Shown: piece by piece, positions 30,306 through 44,111 of the stretch
Numbering within the stretch: the stretch's first letter is position 1
Layout: every line of letters begins with the position of its first letter
Assembly (NCBI GenBank): GCA_021234155.1
Contig: JAJEKV010000035.1
Location: forward strand, 10,666,407 to 10,730,406
Direction of reading: 5' to 3'
DNA: 64,000 nt
Origin: Isoetes taiwanensis
Lineage: Eukaryota; Streptophyta; Lycopodiopsida; Isoetales; Isoetaceae
Made by a program: the position numbers and the translations under genes
The notes under the pieces: model-generated
Told to the model about the DNA's origin: nothing
Database searches by the model: none
What the model saw: only the letters and a program-made list of their open reading frames with translations

Positions 30306-32524
30306 CACTTACTCTTGAGCAATTGATGCATTATTCTCCAAATTTGTTGCAAGAGTTAGGGGGAAGAACAAAATCAGAAATTTCAGTCCAACAAATCATA
30401 TCAAATGATACCGACAAGAGGAGAATGGAGCCACCAGCCCGGCAATCCAAGGATCCTGGGCCGTTTCTTTGTGATATGAGTATTAATGGATATCTAATCA
30501 AAGAGGCCAACATAGATACCGGCATTGGAGTGAATGTAATGCCTTATCATATAATGCTTCAAGTTGGATTGAAAATGATGGAACCGACAACTATGATGCT
30601 CAAAGCATTCAATCAAATGAAGGTGCAGCCTATGGGAGTCATAAGAAATGTCTTATGCAAGGTCTATGAGGTGGAAGCAATCTTGGATTTCATGGTTTTG
30701 AAATTTCCAGAGAGTGTGCATGCTGAAACTTATACTTTGTTGCTGAGTCATACATGGTTAGATGCCGTACAAGCTGAGACTTCATGGAGGAAGCGTGAAA
30801 TGAACATCTTTCAAGGGGAACACAAGGTTACTATAGATCATCCTTTGAAATCAGCAAACGGTACCTTTCTTTGCAATCCTTCTTTGAGCAGCCCGCAGTT
30901 ACAAATCAGCAAAGAGAATGCTATGGTGTCAGGGCAGCAAGGTCTTAGTTGTTTTCATGTCTTGGAAGTGGGTGACAGGGAAGATAAGACTTTGTACAAA
31001 TGGTTAAAATGTACCCAAATTTCAGAAATATGTCATTTACAGCAGCAAGTTGCAGATAAGTATCTCCAAAGACTTGAAAGTATTGGAGAAGCTGAGTTAC
31101 AAGAGACTCTTGTGAACATGCAGGAAGAGTCCATTCAAAGACCCATTGGGGAGAGTTTATTTCAGCAAGAAATTGATCAAGATCAAGTAGAGATACTGAT
31201 TTTGACATCAAGCATGGATGGGGTAAACAGAAATCAGCCCACTATACAAGGACAAGCAGCTTGGTGGCATGCGCACATTCTGGAGGATGAGGTAAATCAG
31301 ATCAGTCCATATTCACCACAGTCATTACAGTCACCACATGCACCAAATTCATCACAATCATCACATCCACCATATCCATTACAGTCACCACAGTTATCAC
31401 ACGCACCACATACATCACTGTCACCACATTCACCACAATCACCGCATTCACCATATTCGTCACCACACTCACCATATTCATTACAGTCACCACATTCAGT
31501 CAAGAACATCAATATTTCTCAAGGAAATCAAGAAGAATTGGTTACTATTGGAGGCGATCTTACTCAAGAGGAGGAACGTGACTTGATATCTTTGTTAAGA
31601 GAATTCAGGGATGTTTTGGCAAGAAATTACAAAGAATTGAAAGGCATTCCACCAGAGGTTGTGGTTCATACCATTGATTTGAAACAAGGATCAAAACCAG
31701 TCCAACAAGCTCAAAGGAGAATGAGTCCAGCAATAGAGGAGCAAGTAAAAGTTGAAGTCATGAAGCTTTTGGAGGCGGGATTTATTGTACCAGTGCCAAA
31801 TTCAGATTGGATCAGTTCTATTGTCCCAGTGAGAAAGCCAAATAACTCAATCCGAGTATGCATTGATTACAGGGATCTCAATAAAGCTACCAAAAGAGAT
31901 CATTTTCCTACACCGGATATTGTTGCAGGAAATCAGGTCTATTCTTTCTTGGATGGGTACTCAGGATATAATCAGATCCAAATCTATCCACCACATCAAG
32001 CAATGACGGCTGTTCGAACACCTTTTGGCATCTATGCTTACAAGGTATTACCTTTTGGCCTCACAAATGCTCCAGCCACATTTCAGAGAGCTATGACATA
32101 TGTTTTTCATGATATTTTAGACTTTTTGAGAGTCTTTATAGACGACTTGACAGTGTTTTCGAATCCAAGAAGGGATCATTTGGATCATCTCCGAAAAGTT
32201 CTTGAAAGATGCCGATTGTATGGCATAAGTTTGAATCCTGCTAAGTGTATTTTCTTCACTAGAGGAGGAAAATTATTGGGCAATTATGTTTCAGAAAAGG
32301 GATTACAAGTGGATCATGGTAAGATTGTAGCCTTGGAGAAGGTAAAACCACCTACAAATGTATCACAAGTGAGAAGCTTATATGGCCAACTCAGTTTTAG
32401 TAGGAGGTATTTGCACAATTTTGCTAAAGTAACCAAGCCACTTCTGGATTGTATGAAGCAAGGGCAGAATTTTAGATGGAAGGAGGACGCTCAAGAAGCA
32501 TTTGGAAGTGCCTTGGACAATTGA
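30306..32524 (+). pseudogene. Gypsy pol: protease and reverse transcriptase segment
   Basis: This 5' pol frame continues directly from the gag frame left of the copia insertion. An aspartic protease motif reads DTGIG (codons at about 30515). The linker at 31300-31500 is a Ser-Pro-His repeat. Reverse transcriptase follows, with IDYRDLNKAT, FLDGYSGYNQI, LPFGLTNAPATFQRAM and FIDDLTVFS at about 32135-32160. The catalytic YxDD is FIDD here. The frame stops at 32524 after a shift into RNase H near 32515. It would form the cDNA-making part of the polyprotein. Confidence 0.85.
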
Positions 32525-33204
32525 AAGAGAGAACTTTGCTGATTCCTCCAAGAATGAGTGAGCCTTTTCATTTATTCTTTACTGTTTGGGAGCAAGCTTT
32601 AGCTGTCACACTATGTCAGAAAAATCAGCAAAACCATTATGATGTGAATTACTATGCTAGCAGGTTGTTAACTCCACAAGAGCAGAAATGGACTCATGTG
32701 GAACATCTTGGGTTGGCATTGAAGTGGGCCTTGAATAAATTTAGACATTATCTTCTTCCTTCACAATGGAATTCAGCAAATGTACAATATGTTTACATTC
32801 ATATGGATGTGAACCCATTGCCATGAATTTACAACAAGACTGTCCAAGATCCTAAGTTTACAAGATGGGCTCTTATCATACAAGAATTTGAGTTGAAGTA
32901 TGTTAAAATGGTTCAAGGAGCTCATAATCCAAGTGCCTATTTGAGTAGTAGTGCTGAAATAGAAGAGGAAACAGACCAGCCAGTAGCAGTTCTGGATAAT
33001 GGCGTATTACAAGGGTTCATTGAGACCGTGGATCTTTGGCATGCCAATATATACAGGTATTTACAAGATCAGGCTTATCCTTCATCATTTTCAAAGCAAC
33101 AAAAGCATGCTCTTAGAGTACAAGCAGCTGGTTATGTGGTGCATGAAGCTATTCTTTATAAGAGAACTATGGAAGGTCTCTTATTAAGGTGTGTTCCTGG
33201 TTAG
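32476..33204 (+). pseudogene. Gypsy pol: RNase H and spacer segment, with stops
   Basis: After the shift near 32515, RNase H-like sequence runs in another frame (YYASRLLTPQEQKWTHVEHL, LALKWALNKFRHYLL). A TGA stop at 32824-32826 interrupts it. The same frame reopens with FELKYVKMVQGAHNPSAYLS and ends at a TAG at 33202-33204. Family members need this domain to remove the RNA template. The breaks make it inactive. Confidence 0.75.
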
Positions 33205-33216
33205 CAAACTCATGAT

Positions 33217-34309
33217 TTGTTGCAGCAAGCACATGATTGTCAGGGGCATTTTGCAGCCAGAACCACAGCTAGGAAGATCCTTCATTGGGGATATTATTGG
33301 CCAACTCTTTACAAGGATACTAGAGACTTTGTTAGCAAATGTGAGAAGTGTCAAAGGCATAAACAATTGACAGGCCACAATAATATGCCATTCCATCCTA
33401 TTTTGAGTGTTGGTCCGTTTCATATGTGGGGATTGGATTACATTGGGCCTATCAATCCTCCATCTTCCAAAGGTCATAAGTATATCCCGCAAATTACATG
33501 TATGTTTACAAAGTGGGTAGAAGCAATTCCAAAGAAAGCATGCTCTGAAAAATACCACAATAAAAGCTTTCTTTATCACAATTTGATTTCTGGTTTGGTG
33601 TTCCAACCATTCTTTTTGTCCGATCGAGGGAACTCATTTCATGGGGAAAGTAGTAGCTCGATTAACGAAAAAGATTGGTGTTCAACATGTACAAGCTTAC
33701 GCTTATTATCCATGCAGGAAATGGGCAAGGCGAGTCTACTAACAAAATTCAAAAGCTATCTTGGCCAAAACAGTGAAGGATAATCAAAGAAATTGGCATG
33801 AAGCCTTAACAGGTGCCTTATGGAGTTTCAGGAGTACTTACAAGTTGGCTACAGGATTTACACCATTTGAATTAGTTTATGGAGTGCAAGCTGTGATGCC
33901 TATTCATTTGGACATTCCTTTATGTTCATTTGTAGAGCTACCTTATTATGAGAATTTGGGAGAAGTTCCAACTCCAAATCAAGTGCATAATAGGATGGAT
34001 GATTTGCTGCAATTGCAAGAGATGAGACAAGAAGCAGCAGACTTCAATATGAGGCATAAACAAAAAGTAAAGCTTATCAAAGACAAGTTACAGGTTGTCA
34101 ATCCATTTGAGGAAGAGCAATTGGTGTTGTGCAGGACCACTAAGAAGCATCTATCCAAATTTCAAAGCCCATGGGAAGGCCCATTTCTGATTGATAAAGA
34201 GGTACCAGGAGGGGCTTTCTATTTGATGACTCCAGAAGGGGAATTGTTGCCTAATCCCAGAAATGGCAAGGATCTCAGGCCTTATTTTGAAACAGAAGTG
34301 CTTTTCTAA
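33217..34309 (+). pseudogene. Gypsy pol: integrase segment, frameshifted
   Basis: The zinc-binding HHCC region reads AHDCQGHF through CEKCQRHK. The catalytic core has LDYIGP (first Asp, about 33435) and LSDRGNSFH (second Asp, about 33620). The glutamate motif, GQGESTNK near 33727, is in a different frame, so a shift lies between them. The C-terminal part from 33761 (WHEALTGALWSFRSTYKLAT, TGFTPFELVYGVQAVMPI) is open to a stop at 34309. Integrase would insert the cDNA and, as seen here, make 5-bp target duplications. Confidence 0.8.
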
Positions 34310-34718
34310 GGGATTTGGATTTGGCATAGCTCCAATTACAGAGAATTGTGGAGAATTTTTGGGTTACAGCAGGTCATTTTTCTGTAAAAACAGATGGTGA
34401 CAGTTCAATAATACATGATCTATTTTACATCCAAAGATGTGTTTCGGCGATACGAATCCAACGAGCTATGGTGCAGGTCAAATGGAGTTCTGGAACTCAA
34501 GATATCAGCTTTCACCATAGTTACAGAGGCTCTGTTTCGTCACTGTCATTTTGGACCAGTTTGTTTGTATCAGTCATTTGGATTTGAGGAGGGTACTTTT
34601 TTTCTAAACATACATGTAAATGTGTCATTTGGGGACATGTCCCAAGGACCATATTAGTATTTTTGTTGTTATGGGTTCTCCGCCACGGAGTGGCACATTT
34701 TCCCACTGTGGTCGCCAC

Positions 34719-35118
34719 TGTTGGGGTGATCACCACTCACCACATTTGTCACCACTCACCACACTCATCACCACTCACCACATTCGTCACCACTCACCAC
34801 TCACCACACTCGTCACCACTCACCACACTTGTCATCACTCACCACATTCATCATATACCGTATATGGGGGGATATACGCGCATACACGCGTGCAGGATTT
34901 TTGGCACGTATGCATTGTGGGCATGATGATCACTGTATTATCTGAGCAGAGAGAAAGAGAGAAGAAGAGAGAAACGGTGTATTGAGAGTGAGGATTTTGC
35001 TTGATCTAGCTATGGAGATGATGATTCTTTGTGTTGTGCATTGCCTTGATCTGATAGATTGAGCTTGGATTGTTGGGTTTTTCATCCTTCTTGCACGGTT
35101 AGAGTTCAGGCTCTAACA
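34719..35118 (+). repeat. 3' LTR of the gypsy element
   Basis: This 400-base copy of the 5' LTR has a few substitutions (for example GTCATCACTC for GTCACCACTC), a shorter GA-rich tract and ends in CTCTAACA. It is followed directly by the target duplication GTTAC. Confidence 0.88.
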
Positions 35119-36000
<882 letters not shown>

Positions 36001-36282
36001 GGTTCCACAGGTGGTTTCCACAACAACTTCCATATCTGATGCTTGCCGATAAAAGCGCTAGATCTTCTTAATGGATCTCCAAAACAAAAAGAAAACATCC
36101 AAGAGATATAGTGGAACGAAAATTTTGAGCCTGGCAAACCAGAGCAGGTCATCCGCCTACCATTTTGTTGCACCCATCTTCATCCAGAAAAAAACATGGG
36201 TCTAGTCGAAAACGCTCTTTCTTGGATTCATTCCGGTTAGGCGGTTCGAACAACACTGACCGACAACAAGTCTGACTGCCAA

Positions 36283-36410
36283 TTTACTGGCAACAGCCAG
36301 TTTGGAGCAGTCACCAGGATATCCTAGGCATATGCCAGAATATACCTGAATATGCCACAAACCTACATAACCGAGGGTTTGCCCCTTAGGGGCAACCCAA
36401 AAAAAATTGG
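36283..36410 (+). repeat. Dispersed repeat tail with GC hairpin, copy 2
   Basis: The stretch around TTGGAGCAGT and the TATGCC-like words matches 7416-7513. It ends in the palindrome at 36375-36398 (GGGTTTGCCCC/GGGGCAACCC) and an A8 tract. Confidence 0.45.
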
Positions 36411-37320
36411 TCGCGCCTATACGCACATAGCTCCAATATTTTTTGCCCATACGATATGGGCACGTACGCACCAATGTTTTTCGACCTGCCTAAATTTTTG
36501 ACTAACCATATTTTCTGTAAGCTCAGGGGTAGAGGGCCTCTCCTCCATTGCCAGGTTGGAAGGCTGCAAGGGTGGAGGCTTTCAAAATTCTTGTACATGT
36601 GGCCACCCATTGTATTCACATCTTAAAACACCTGAACCATTACGTAAATCTGCCGTTGCTCGCTATTGAAAACAAGGTGCTTTCGCACTTTGGGTTGCCC
36701 GCATGGAATGAGGGCAAAACTTGCAATTTTAATTCAAAATCCTGCTCATGGAAACAAATCTTCTATGAAGCATTAGAAAACTTTGTACTGCGAATTAGCC
36801 TCGTTTACCTCACAGGGCGCACTTAATGGAGCCAGAGTGCAATTCAATGCATCAGAAAATCCATTTTGTTTCTCCTTCTTGGGCATTTTACAGCAATCAA
36901 ACAGGCTGACTTTCTGAATTATTCTGACACAAACTTAAAAATCGGAATCCCGTTCTAATTTCCTTTCCTCTTCATCTTTCAATCCCTTTGCTGCTATTCT
37001 TCTTGCCGCCTTGAACACATGGGAAGGGGCCATTGGATGAAATCAAATAAAATCCAATCCCTCTTCAAATCTTAAGGAATCCGGCGCCCAAACAGTAAAT
37101 GAAGTTTCCAAATTACAATTTCATCATTCTCTCAGTTCCGTCGGATATTCCTTTGAGCCCATTTTGGCAAGAAAACTTGAATTCAAGATCCCTTTTTTTT
37201 TCTGGACTATCTATCGCCTTCTATTTCGCATATACTCCTCTCATTCCCTTCAACTATTTCATCTACTTCGTTAATTTCATATATTCATAAAATATTCCTT
37301 CTTCTACACAATGCCACATA

Positions 37321-37348
37321 GGGTTTGCCCTTCGGGCAGCAAAAAAAC
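37321..37348 (+). repeat. GC hairpin plus A tract, shorter copy 3
   Basis: GGGTTTGCCCTTCGGGCAGC is followed by seven A. It resembles the tails at 7514 and 36375 but has a shorter stem. A related GGGTTGCCCTTTAG word lies about 40 bases on. Confidence 0.35.
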
Positions 37349-38910
37349 AAGATGCTAATGCATCAATGGGTTGCCCTTTAGAGAAGCCATTGAGGCATGG
37401 GTGATAGTTTGGAATTGGTAGTTCGTGTAGTAAGTGTGGGTCAGCTTCTAATGGGTGAGATTTTGGAGTTGATAGTAGGTGTGAGTAAACTCCGAATGTG
37501 TGATAGTTTGGAATTGGTAGGAGACAAACCAGCTTGCTTGAATCCATGAGCGAACTCAATTCTATTCCCCTTTAACTTATAAATGACTGGCTCAATTTGA
37601 GGAGCTAGCTCTAAGCCTGAATAACCTGGCTGGAAATTTTATTATAATAGCTTACTAGGATTGGTTCGTAACAGTAGGGGACATGGCGAGCCTATCTGGA
37701 TCTTCTAAAACAGCATAATCTCATGAATGAAGACATCAGAATTTCTTTCCTTCTGAGGCTCTGGGTTGAATCATATGTTGATGGTTCTGCTATGGATTGT
37801 TCCATCCAAAATGGCAAAAAGGACACCTCTTATCTGATGGGCGAATTTGCCCCAAATTTTAAACACCCGAAGCTTTCTTAAAGCAAGCTCCAAATAGATC
37901 CTCAACAACAGGGCATCCAGGTAAGGAGAAGACTGGCAGCCTGTCATAGAGGCATACGAATCACAGCGGTTCACAAACAAAGGAAAGGTCTTGATGTTTG
38001 TTAACGGGCTCTCATGCAAAGGCAAACAGGGCCGAAATTTGAAGGCACAAACCTTCAATTTATTTTGCCAGAGATGAAGGGGCCCTAGATTTTAAAACTT
38101 ACCAATGCTGGCCGTAATTGATTCGGATGGATTGTTATTTGCAAAGTGTATACGAGATCTTGAAGACAAATCACGCATGCTACTAGGGAGCTCGACAATA
38201 GGCCCGACGATTTTGTTCGATTCTTCTTTTTACCAGTGCTCAGGCAGGTGTGGGTCAATTTATGCATTATACCACAAAGACAAAAGCTATTTTACACTGT
38301 GGCCTCAACAAACTATTGATAATGACGTAGATGGCTTTTTGAAGCATGAATTAGCATGTTTTAGGAACTGGGTTATCTAAATCTAAGCCCAATGAGCTAG
38401 ATTTCATTTTTGCAAGCAGAAAGCATAAATAAGTAGAGAGGATTAGATAGATCTGCATCTCAACCAGCTGTTAAAATATCCATATGGAGCTGGCCTTCCA
38501 TTCTCTAAGGCAGTCAAGTCAGTTGAACATGCACTCAAAACACTGATAAATGTAATTTTATCAGGCTGTATGCCAAACTGTTGCATTCTAGAATTCTGAA
38601 GTTGAGCATATCCTGAAACCATGACACAATATTTTGCATAGGCATTGAATCAAACACTTGATGGGCATCACTTATGCTACCACATTTAGAGTACACATCC
38701 ATACAAGTATTTTTAACACCAATGTTCCATTAGGAAAGGGACGTGGCACCAAGCCTGATAACAGGTCCTGATATTAGCTATGCTAATTTATGAGCTTAGA
38801 GCGCCTATAAATGAGGAACATAAATTTATGGGGAAAGCCAAACGCCCACATTCCCATCTTCATTATGCTTTTATAGAGCACCAAGCTATGGCTTATTATT
38901 AATGAATGCC

Positions 38911-39050
38911 TACCAAGCTCCTTTAATATGCCCCTGCCTGCCGAGCCTTCGAAGTCTTTGCAAAGTTAACTTACCAAGCTCCTTTAATATGCCCCCTGAG
39001 AGCACATTGTAGCCCTTCTTGCCTGCCGAGCCTTCGAAGTCTTTGCAAAG
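38911..39050 (+). repeat. Two-copy local duplication
   Basis: The unit TACCAAGCTCCTTTAATATG...TGCCTGCCGAGCC...TTTGCAAAG occurs at 38911 and again at 38972. The second copy carries an extra block of about 25 bases (CTGAGAGCACATTGTAGCCC) between the shared halves. Confidence 0.7.
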
Positions 39051-39928
39051 ATATCAGTCTGTACCATAATGAAAGAGGTACAGAATCACTTTAGAAAATT
39101 TAATCCGAAACATTAAACAAAAATCAAGTAAGAACTCAAGAAGAGATAAGCTTAGAAAGACAAGACTGTATCGGTGTATTATAATAGCGATCAAGCATTC
39201 TGCACATGAAAAATATGTATGATTTTTGTTTGAACTTGGCTAACAATTATTACTAGTTAGTTGGTTGAGTTATACAAGTCTGCTGAGGTAGAAGTTGAAG
39301 TACGTGATAGCATGATATTAATCCAGAGTTATAAGGCAGATATTCAACAAAAGGCAAATATATGCAAACTGATGCCCAGTTCTCTAGGAACAACTGCCGA
39401 CTATAATAGCATTGCTATGATATGAAAATGGAAGTTAGGTTGGATCTATGCTGCACTTGATCAAATTCCAGAGAAGATTGCAGAACAATCCCCTCCTACG
39501 GAGCCCTACAAGGGAATTTCTAGTGTGACCTCAGGCCCAAAACGTACATATGTAGTTATGTGTTATTCTTTATGATAATCTCTTAAATTTTTAGTCTCCA
39601 GGGGTACCATGAATGTATATTGGAAAGCAATTTACAATGCAGGAAGAATCTCAATCAACCTGAAAACTATTTTAAAATATATTTGAACTAAAATATATTC
39701 CCGCCATAAGTTGTGAATTCTGCCCAATTGAATTTGTGAACTCAAAACCATAACCATATGTTGTGAATGTATCACACAGAAATGTCCATACAGTTGACAA
39801 ATATCCGAACAATATTTCCATTAGCTCAAGAGATATTTTGAGTGGTAATATGTCACTAAATCGGCATGGCTTGTGATATCACGACTCTTAAACATGGGCC
39901 TTTAGTTATTTTAAACAATTGTGAGCAG

Positions 39929-40070
39929 TTGATTGTTTGTGCATTTAAATGGGACCTTTAATTTCCAGGAAGATTCGATTATATCACATCAAAGGTCAGT
40001 TGATTGTTTATGCATTTAAAAAGGATCTTTAATTTCCAGGAAGATTCAATTATATCACATCAATGGTCAG
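39929..40070 (+). repeat. Two-copy tandem duplication, 71-bp unit
   Basis: The unit starting TTGATTGTTTGTGCATTTAA at 39929 repeats at 40000 with about six changes and no indels. It lies in AT-rich intergenic DNA. Confidence 0.8.
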
Positions 40071-41579
40071 TCATATTTTTGAGCTTTCTGATATACATTT
40101 GTTAATTGCTATCATTAATCTTACTTTCATTATATGTAATGAACTCAACAACGTTTAAGGTGGGCAAATGCCAACTTAGTCTTTTTTATCAATAAATGTC
40201 TTTTCTAGTTACAACTTCAAGCTTAAAACTGTGATTTAAAATTCAATTGCAATCGATATTCATTGTGTCTAAGCATATGCATTTTGTTAGTGTTGATTTG
40301 AAGTTGCATTCAAAGTTTCTGCCTGCTGGGACTGAAAAAGTGTATAATGCAAAGATAAGGGTGGAAGAAAAATCTAAAATCATACCACCATTCTATTCTA
40401 TTGCTAAAAGATAGATTTTTGTCCAGTTTCCTACATATATTTACATCATCTAGGTTGTTTTGCTTCTAGCTTAGCCTGGTGACCAATATATCGCGAGAAA
40501 TGACATGGAAGAACATGCTTTGCTGCAGCGGAATATTCTGCAAGATGTGAGTGGCAAATTGGGATAACTTGACAAAGCATGCCAAGTTGCTCCTAGAGAT
40601 ACTCCTATAGATAATTGGCAAAGCGCGTTTTTTCACAGAATTTGATCTTAGAACAACATATATTCTTCATTTTCATTGCTCCTATAGATACTGCATGCAA
40701 GCAACACTTTTCTCTTATGATATTCTGTTACCTTGTGGTGACATGGACATCCATGGTTACACTTTATGCAGCACTTGCGTTTTGTCCCCAGGCGTGCACA
40801 GGGTGCCGGCTCCGCCGACGCTAAATTCTTGTGTAAATATAACATTATATCAACGTGAACTTGCCACATTCTTCAAAACAAAATATCAAATTCCTCTAAT
40901 GCATTCCTAACTAGACAGAGTATGGATAGATAATGTGTTAAACTTCTTTAGTTTATTCATGTCTATGTATGCGGCGTGGAGCAATGCATATTTCTTCGAT
41001 CTATAACACATTGTCCTTGAGAATGTGCATATAACCGGCTTTCATGCTTTTAGCTAATACAAATAGACTCTTAGGAATAGAATTTTATGCTTCTCTTATA
41101 ACATTAAAAACTAGTTGCAAAACATTTGTAAGCTTTATGGCTGACATTCGATATCTCAGAAGCATGTAGATCTAACAATAATATGGAGCACCCATAAGGT
41201 AGTTCCACTAAGAAATTTATTTTAACTAATGTTATTGCTGTAGTATTTGATAAAGGTAGTCCAATTATAGATTCATAGCTCCATCTATGTGCCTACTCTA
41301 TTTTTTTAGAAGAAATTTGGCTCCAATTGTCACAAGTTAATTGTCACTATATGGTAAGGACCAGCTTGTATGTATGGAATAAGATGCTCCATAGTAGCAT
41401 CATTGTTAGTTATTAAGGCTTAACAAGGAACACCAGTTTGTTGCAAGAAGCCAAGTATAGTTCAAATATTTTCCGCAAAAATATCATGCTAGCATTCCAG
41501 TTCTACTTTTGAAGGATGAGGTTATACTCAACAAAGTGACAACATGCCAAGCATGTCCTTTCAAGGTGGCAACTAGAGA

Positions 41580-42250
41580 AATGCAGTAGTCTACCCTACC
41601 GTGTGAAACTATAAATGTGGTTGAAGGTTCATGAAGTCAAAAGGCAATGTTGTCTTGGCTCATAGCAACAAAATAATGGCATCCCTTATCCACAAAATCA
41701 ACATGGGTGCATGGTGAAAGAACACTGCCAAAGGTTACTTCATTTGCCAAAATGCTTGGAACATGCATCTGCTCAAAACATTGGAATGCCTCATTCACAT
41801 CACAAACTCACCATGTTCTGCCTAAGCTGCCACTATGACGAGATCATGGCTAAGCATGTTCGAAAAGTTGTAAGACTTCGTTCAGCTGCTCGTCCTGAAC
41901 ATAAGCATGGCATTTCAGGACACAACATACCGTTCAGGCATTTGTTGAAAGAGATTAAGAGCTTCCTTGATTGCCCAGCTTTGACATAAATTGAAGTCAT
42001 GGTATTCCATGAAAGCACATTACATTCTGGCATTTGATTAACTGCCATGTCAACTTGATCTTGCTGAGCACATGCTGCAAGCATGGTTGTCCATGAGACT
42101 ACATTTTTGCAAGAAATTTGTTGGAAAATAGCGAGAGCCTCGTCTAGTATCCAAATCAACATATGTCTTGAAAACATAGGTTTATGAATAGATACATATG
42201 TCTGCTGCAATGAACTAGACCTGCAAACAACGAAAAAGGAAGGAGCCAAA
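41580..42250 (-). pseudogene. PLS-type PPR pseudogene fragment
   Basis: Minus-strand fragments match PPR motifs in order: DEALAIFQQISCKNVVSWTT, then MLAACAQQDQVDMA, then MPECNVLSWNTM, then a shifted segment KEALNLFQQMPERYVVS followed by a TGA where Trp is expected. Further along come LANEVTFGSVLSPCTHVDF and VDKGCHYFVAMSQDNI, as seen before an E domain. At least two frameshifts and one stop break the copy. No N-terminal targeting region is recognisable. Confidence 0.7.
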
Positions 42251-44111
42251 TAATCAGGAAGCACACATCCTTAAATAAAACCCTGAAGCTAAAAATGCAG
42301 AACTGTCTTTTTTTGTATGGTAAATATGCCGCTGTTACCTCCACAGCCCCTGCGTCCAGGCTTCTCTATTCTATTCCTCAAGTAGAGGTATCTCCTTCTC
42401 CAGATATCTTCTTATAAAATGCATTCAATAGTTTATTGATTACAGCCTGAAAGCTACTAACGTACCTGACATTATATCACAATGATCAACAAAATTACTG
42501 TAAGGAATGACACAATAAGCAGCTTCAGGCTATCAAAAGACAAAAATCTTCTTTCAAAAAGGGGTGTGAAATGAGAATTAGTACAATCTTCTCCTTAGAT
42601 TAGATCCGGTTCAAAGGTATCTAAAGATGGATGGGGGAGATGCGAGTATCTAAAGTAATAAGCATGAGTCACATGAGTTCGACTAAAGCTGGATATATAG
42701 CCGCTGCTGAGCATAAGTACATCAAGAGAGCTAGTGGGTGGATTAGATAACATAAATAAATAAAGAAAAGAAAGTAAGTTCGCTTTACTATCTTTGACTC
42801 TTTCAAGAAAACAAAACATATGACAATACCCAGACCAGAATCGTGTTATGACTAATACTCTAACCTGTTGAATGGAATTATCTGGAACAATACTTTAGAA
42901 ACTGCAAATCACCTTAAGCGCCTGCTGCAAAATTCAGAACTCACTTGGGCATGGTCCTTCATACCCAACCCATCAAATCTGTCAAATTGGCTCTTAAGGC
43001 AATTTTTTTCCTCCTTCGGCAACTTATGGAAGGCTAGAACCAGATAAATCAAATTGTCTAGAATAGCGTGATTCAGCCACCGAAACTGCTAGACCAAGGA
43101 AAAAAAGGAATGGGCAAAAAAAAAAAAAAAGAAAAAGAAAAAGTGGCCATAGCCAGAAGGAAACCACAGCTGAGCCAATTGTGTGCTAATCCGAGCCTGG
43201 CCAAGCACGTGGCCGAGCCTTATCCCTCGTAAATAGCTTCAACCGGGATGTCCCCGAGAAGACTGTCGCTGCCGCTGCCCTCGCCCATGCCATTGTCATC
43301 GCCGGAGGAGATCGCATAGCTATCCAAAGAAGACCCAAACAATCTCTACCGTCAAGGACATCTCAAACAAATCTTTGTCGTCTAAGTATCACAAAAGCAC
43401 AATTGCAATCGCGTATATAGAATATTTTTTAGCATATTATATTCAAAACGAGGCCTTCTATACGTCACTGTCACTGCACCCTCCATCAACAGGAACCCCA
43501 AAAAACATTTACACGGTGGCATATATTTTCATAGGAGGACAAAAGAAGATAACGGGTGCGCTATTTCCTTTATGAAATGATCCACGCCTTTGGCTACCTT
43601 AACGCGGGATCATCGTAGCCGTTCCAATCCCAATGAGGGCACACGGGAGGAAAATGAGCAAGAGCTAAGAGCATCTCCGAAGGAGCCTGGCCCCTCTGTT
43701 CCGACCAAGCCAGTTCCTTCCCATTTCTACCTTAACAGCAGAGGCGCTCCGTTTCCCCCCGGTGCCTTTATTTGATATTGGTTTCTTCTGGCGCCTAATA
43801 CAGCAAAGCAAACGTCCCTCTTAAATTAGGTACACAATTCGATCAATTTACCTGTAATGTTATATGAATCTTGCTGCTTGTGTATAAGGTTAAATTTGAA
43901 AGTTGGAGAAATACATAGTACCAGATTCCAAGCTTTTGGGTACCCAGCTTTTCTCCCTTTTTAGAGCAGTCTTGGGTTTCATCAGTCTCAGCTGCCGGTT
44001 ACGCTTGCCAGGACAGAAGCCTTGCGCCGAATTTATCAGCTTATATGTGTTTAGGGTTTCATCTTATTCTGTTTGCTCGTTTTAAAGAGGAGTGAAATAA
44101 GACTGCCAGCA
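42251..44111. other. Upstream region of the SUD1/CER9 gene, no clear gene
   Basis: A minus-strand frame near 43236-43380 reads AISSGDDNGMGEGSGSDSLL and ends IPVEAIYEG before a stop. It is GC-richer than its surroundings and could be the last exon of an unrecognised gene. A poly(A)-rich tract lies at 43108-43142. The 400 bases before 44112 are probably promoter and 5' untranslated region. I see no defined promoter motif. Confidence 0.35.

Larger units (their letters stand above)
25279..35118 (+). mobile_element. Ty3/gypsy LTR retrotransposon, decayed, carrying a nested copia element
   Basis: LTRs at 25279-25683 and 34719-35118 enclose gag and pol, with perfect 5-bp target duplications GTTAC at 25274-25278 and 35119-35123. 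Domain order is gag with zinc knuckle, protease, reverse transcriptase, RNase H, integrase, as in Ty3/gypsy (Metaviridae-type) elements. Without the nested 2.68-kb insertion the element is about 7.2 kb. By eye the LTRs differ at about five to eight positions plus short indels in 400 bp, so insertion is moderately recent. Coding frames carry several shifts and stops. No obvious purine tract precedes the 3' LTR. Confidence 0.9.
36001..41559. other. No intact gene seen; several repeats
   Basis: Frames at 36548-36826, 37771-38058 (-) and 38105-38380 (+) have no recognisable family. The last encodes about 91 residues beginning MLAVIDSDGLLFAKCIRDLE and ends in a stop; its status is unknown. Repeats in this stretch are listed separately. 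The remainder is AT-rich. Confidence 0.4.

Noticed and set aside
31297-31512. Cys/Gly-rich minus-strand ORF
   Set aside because: It is the reverse reading of the Ser-Pro-His repeat in gypsy pol, not a gene.
36375-36398. Hairpin as a Helitron 3' end
   Set aside because: No CTRR end follows within about 12 bases on either strand; an A tract follows instead.
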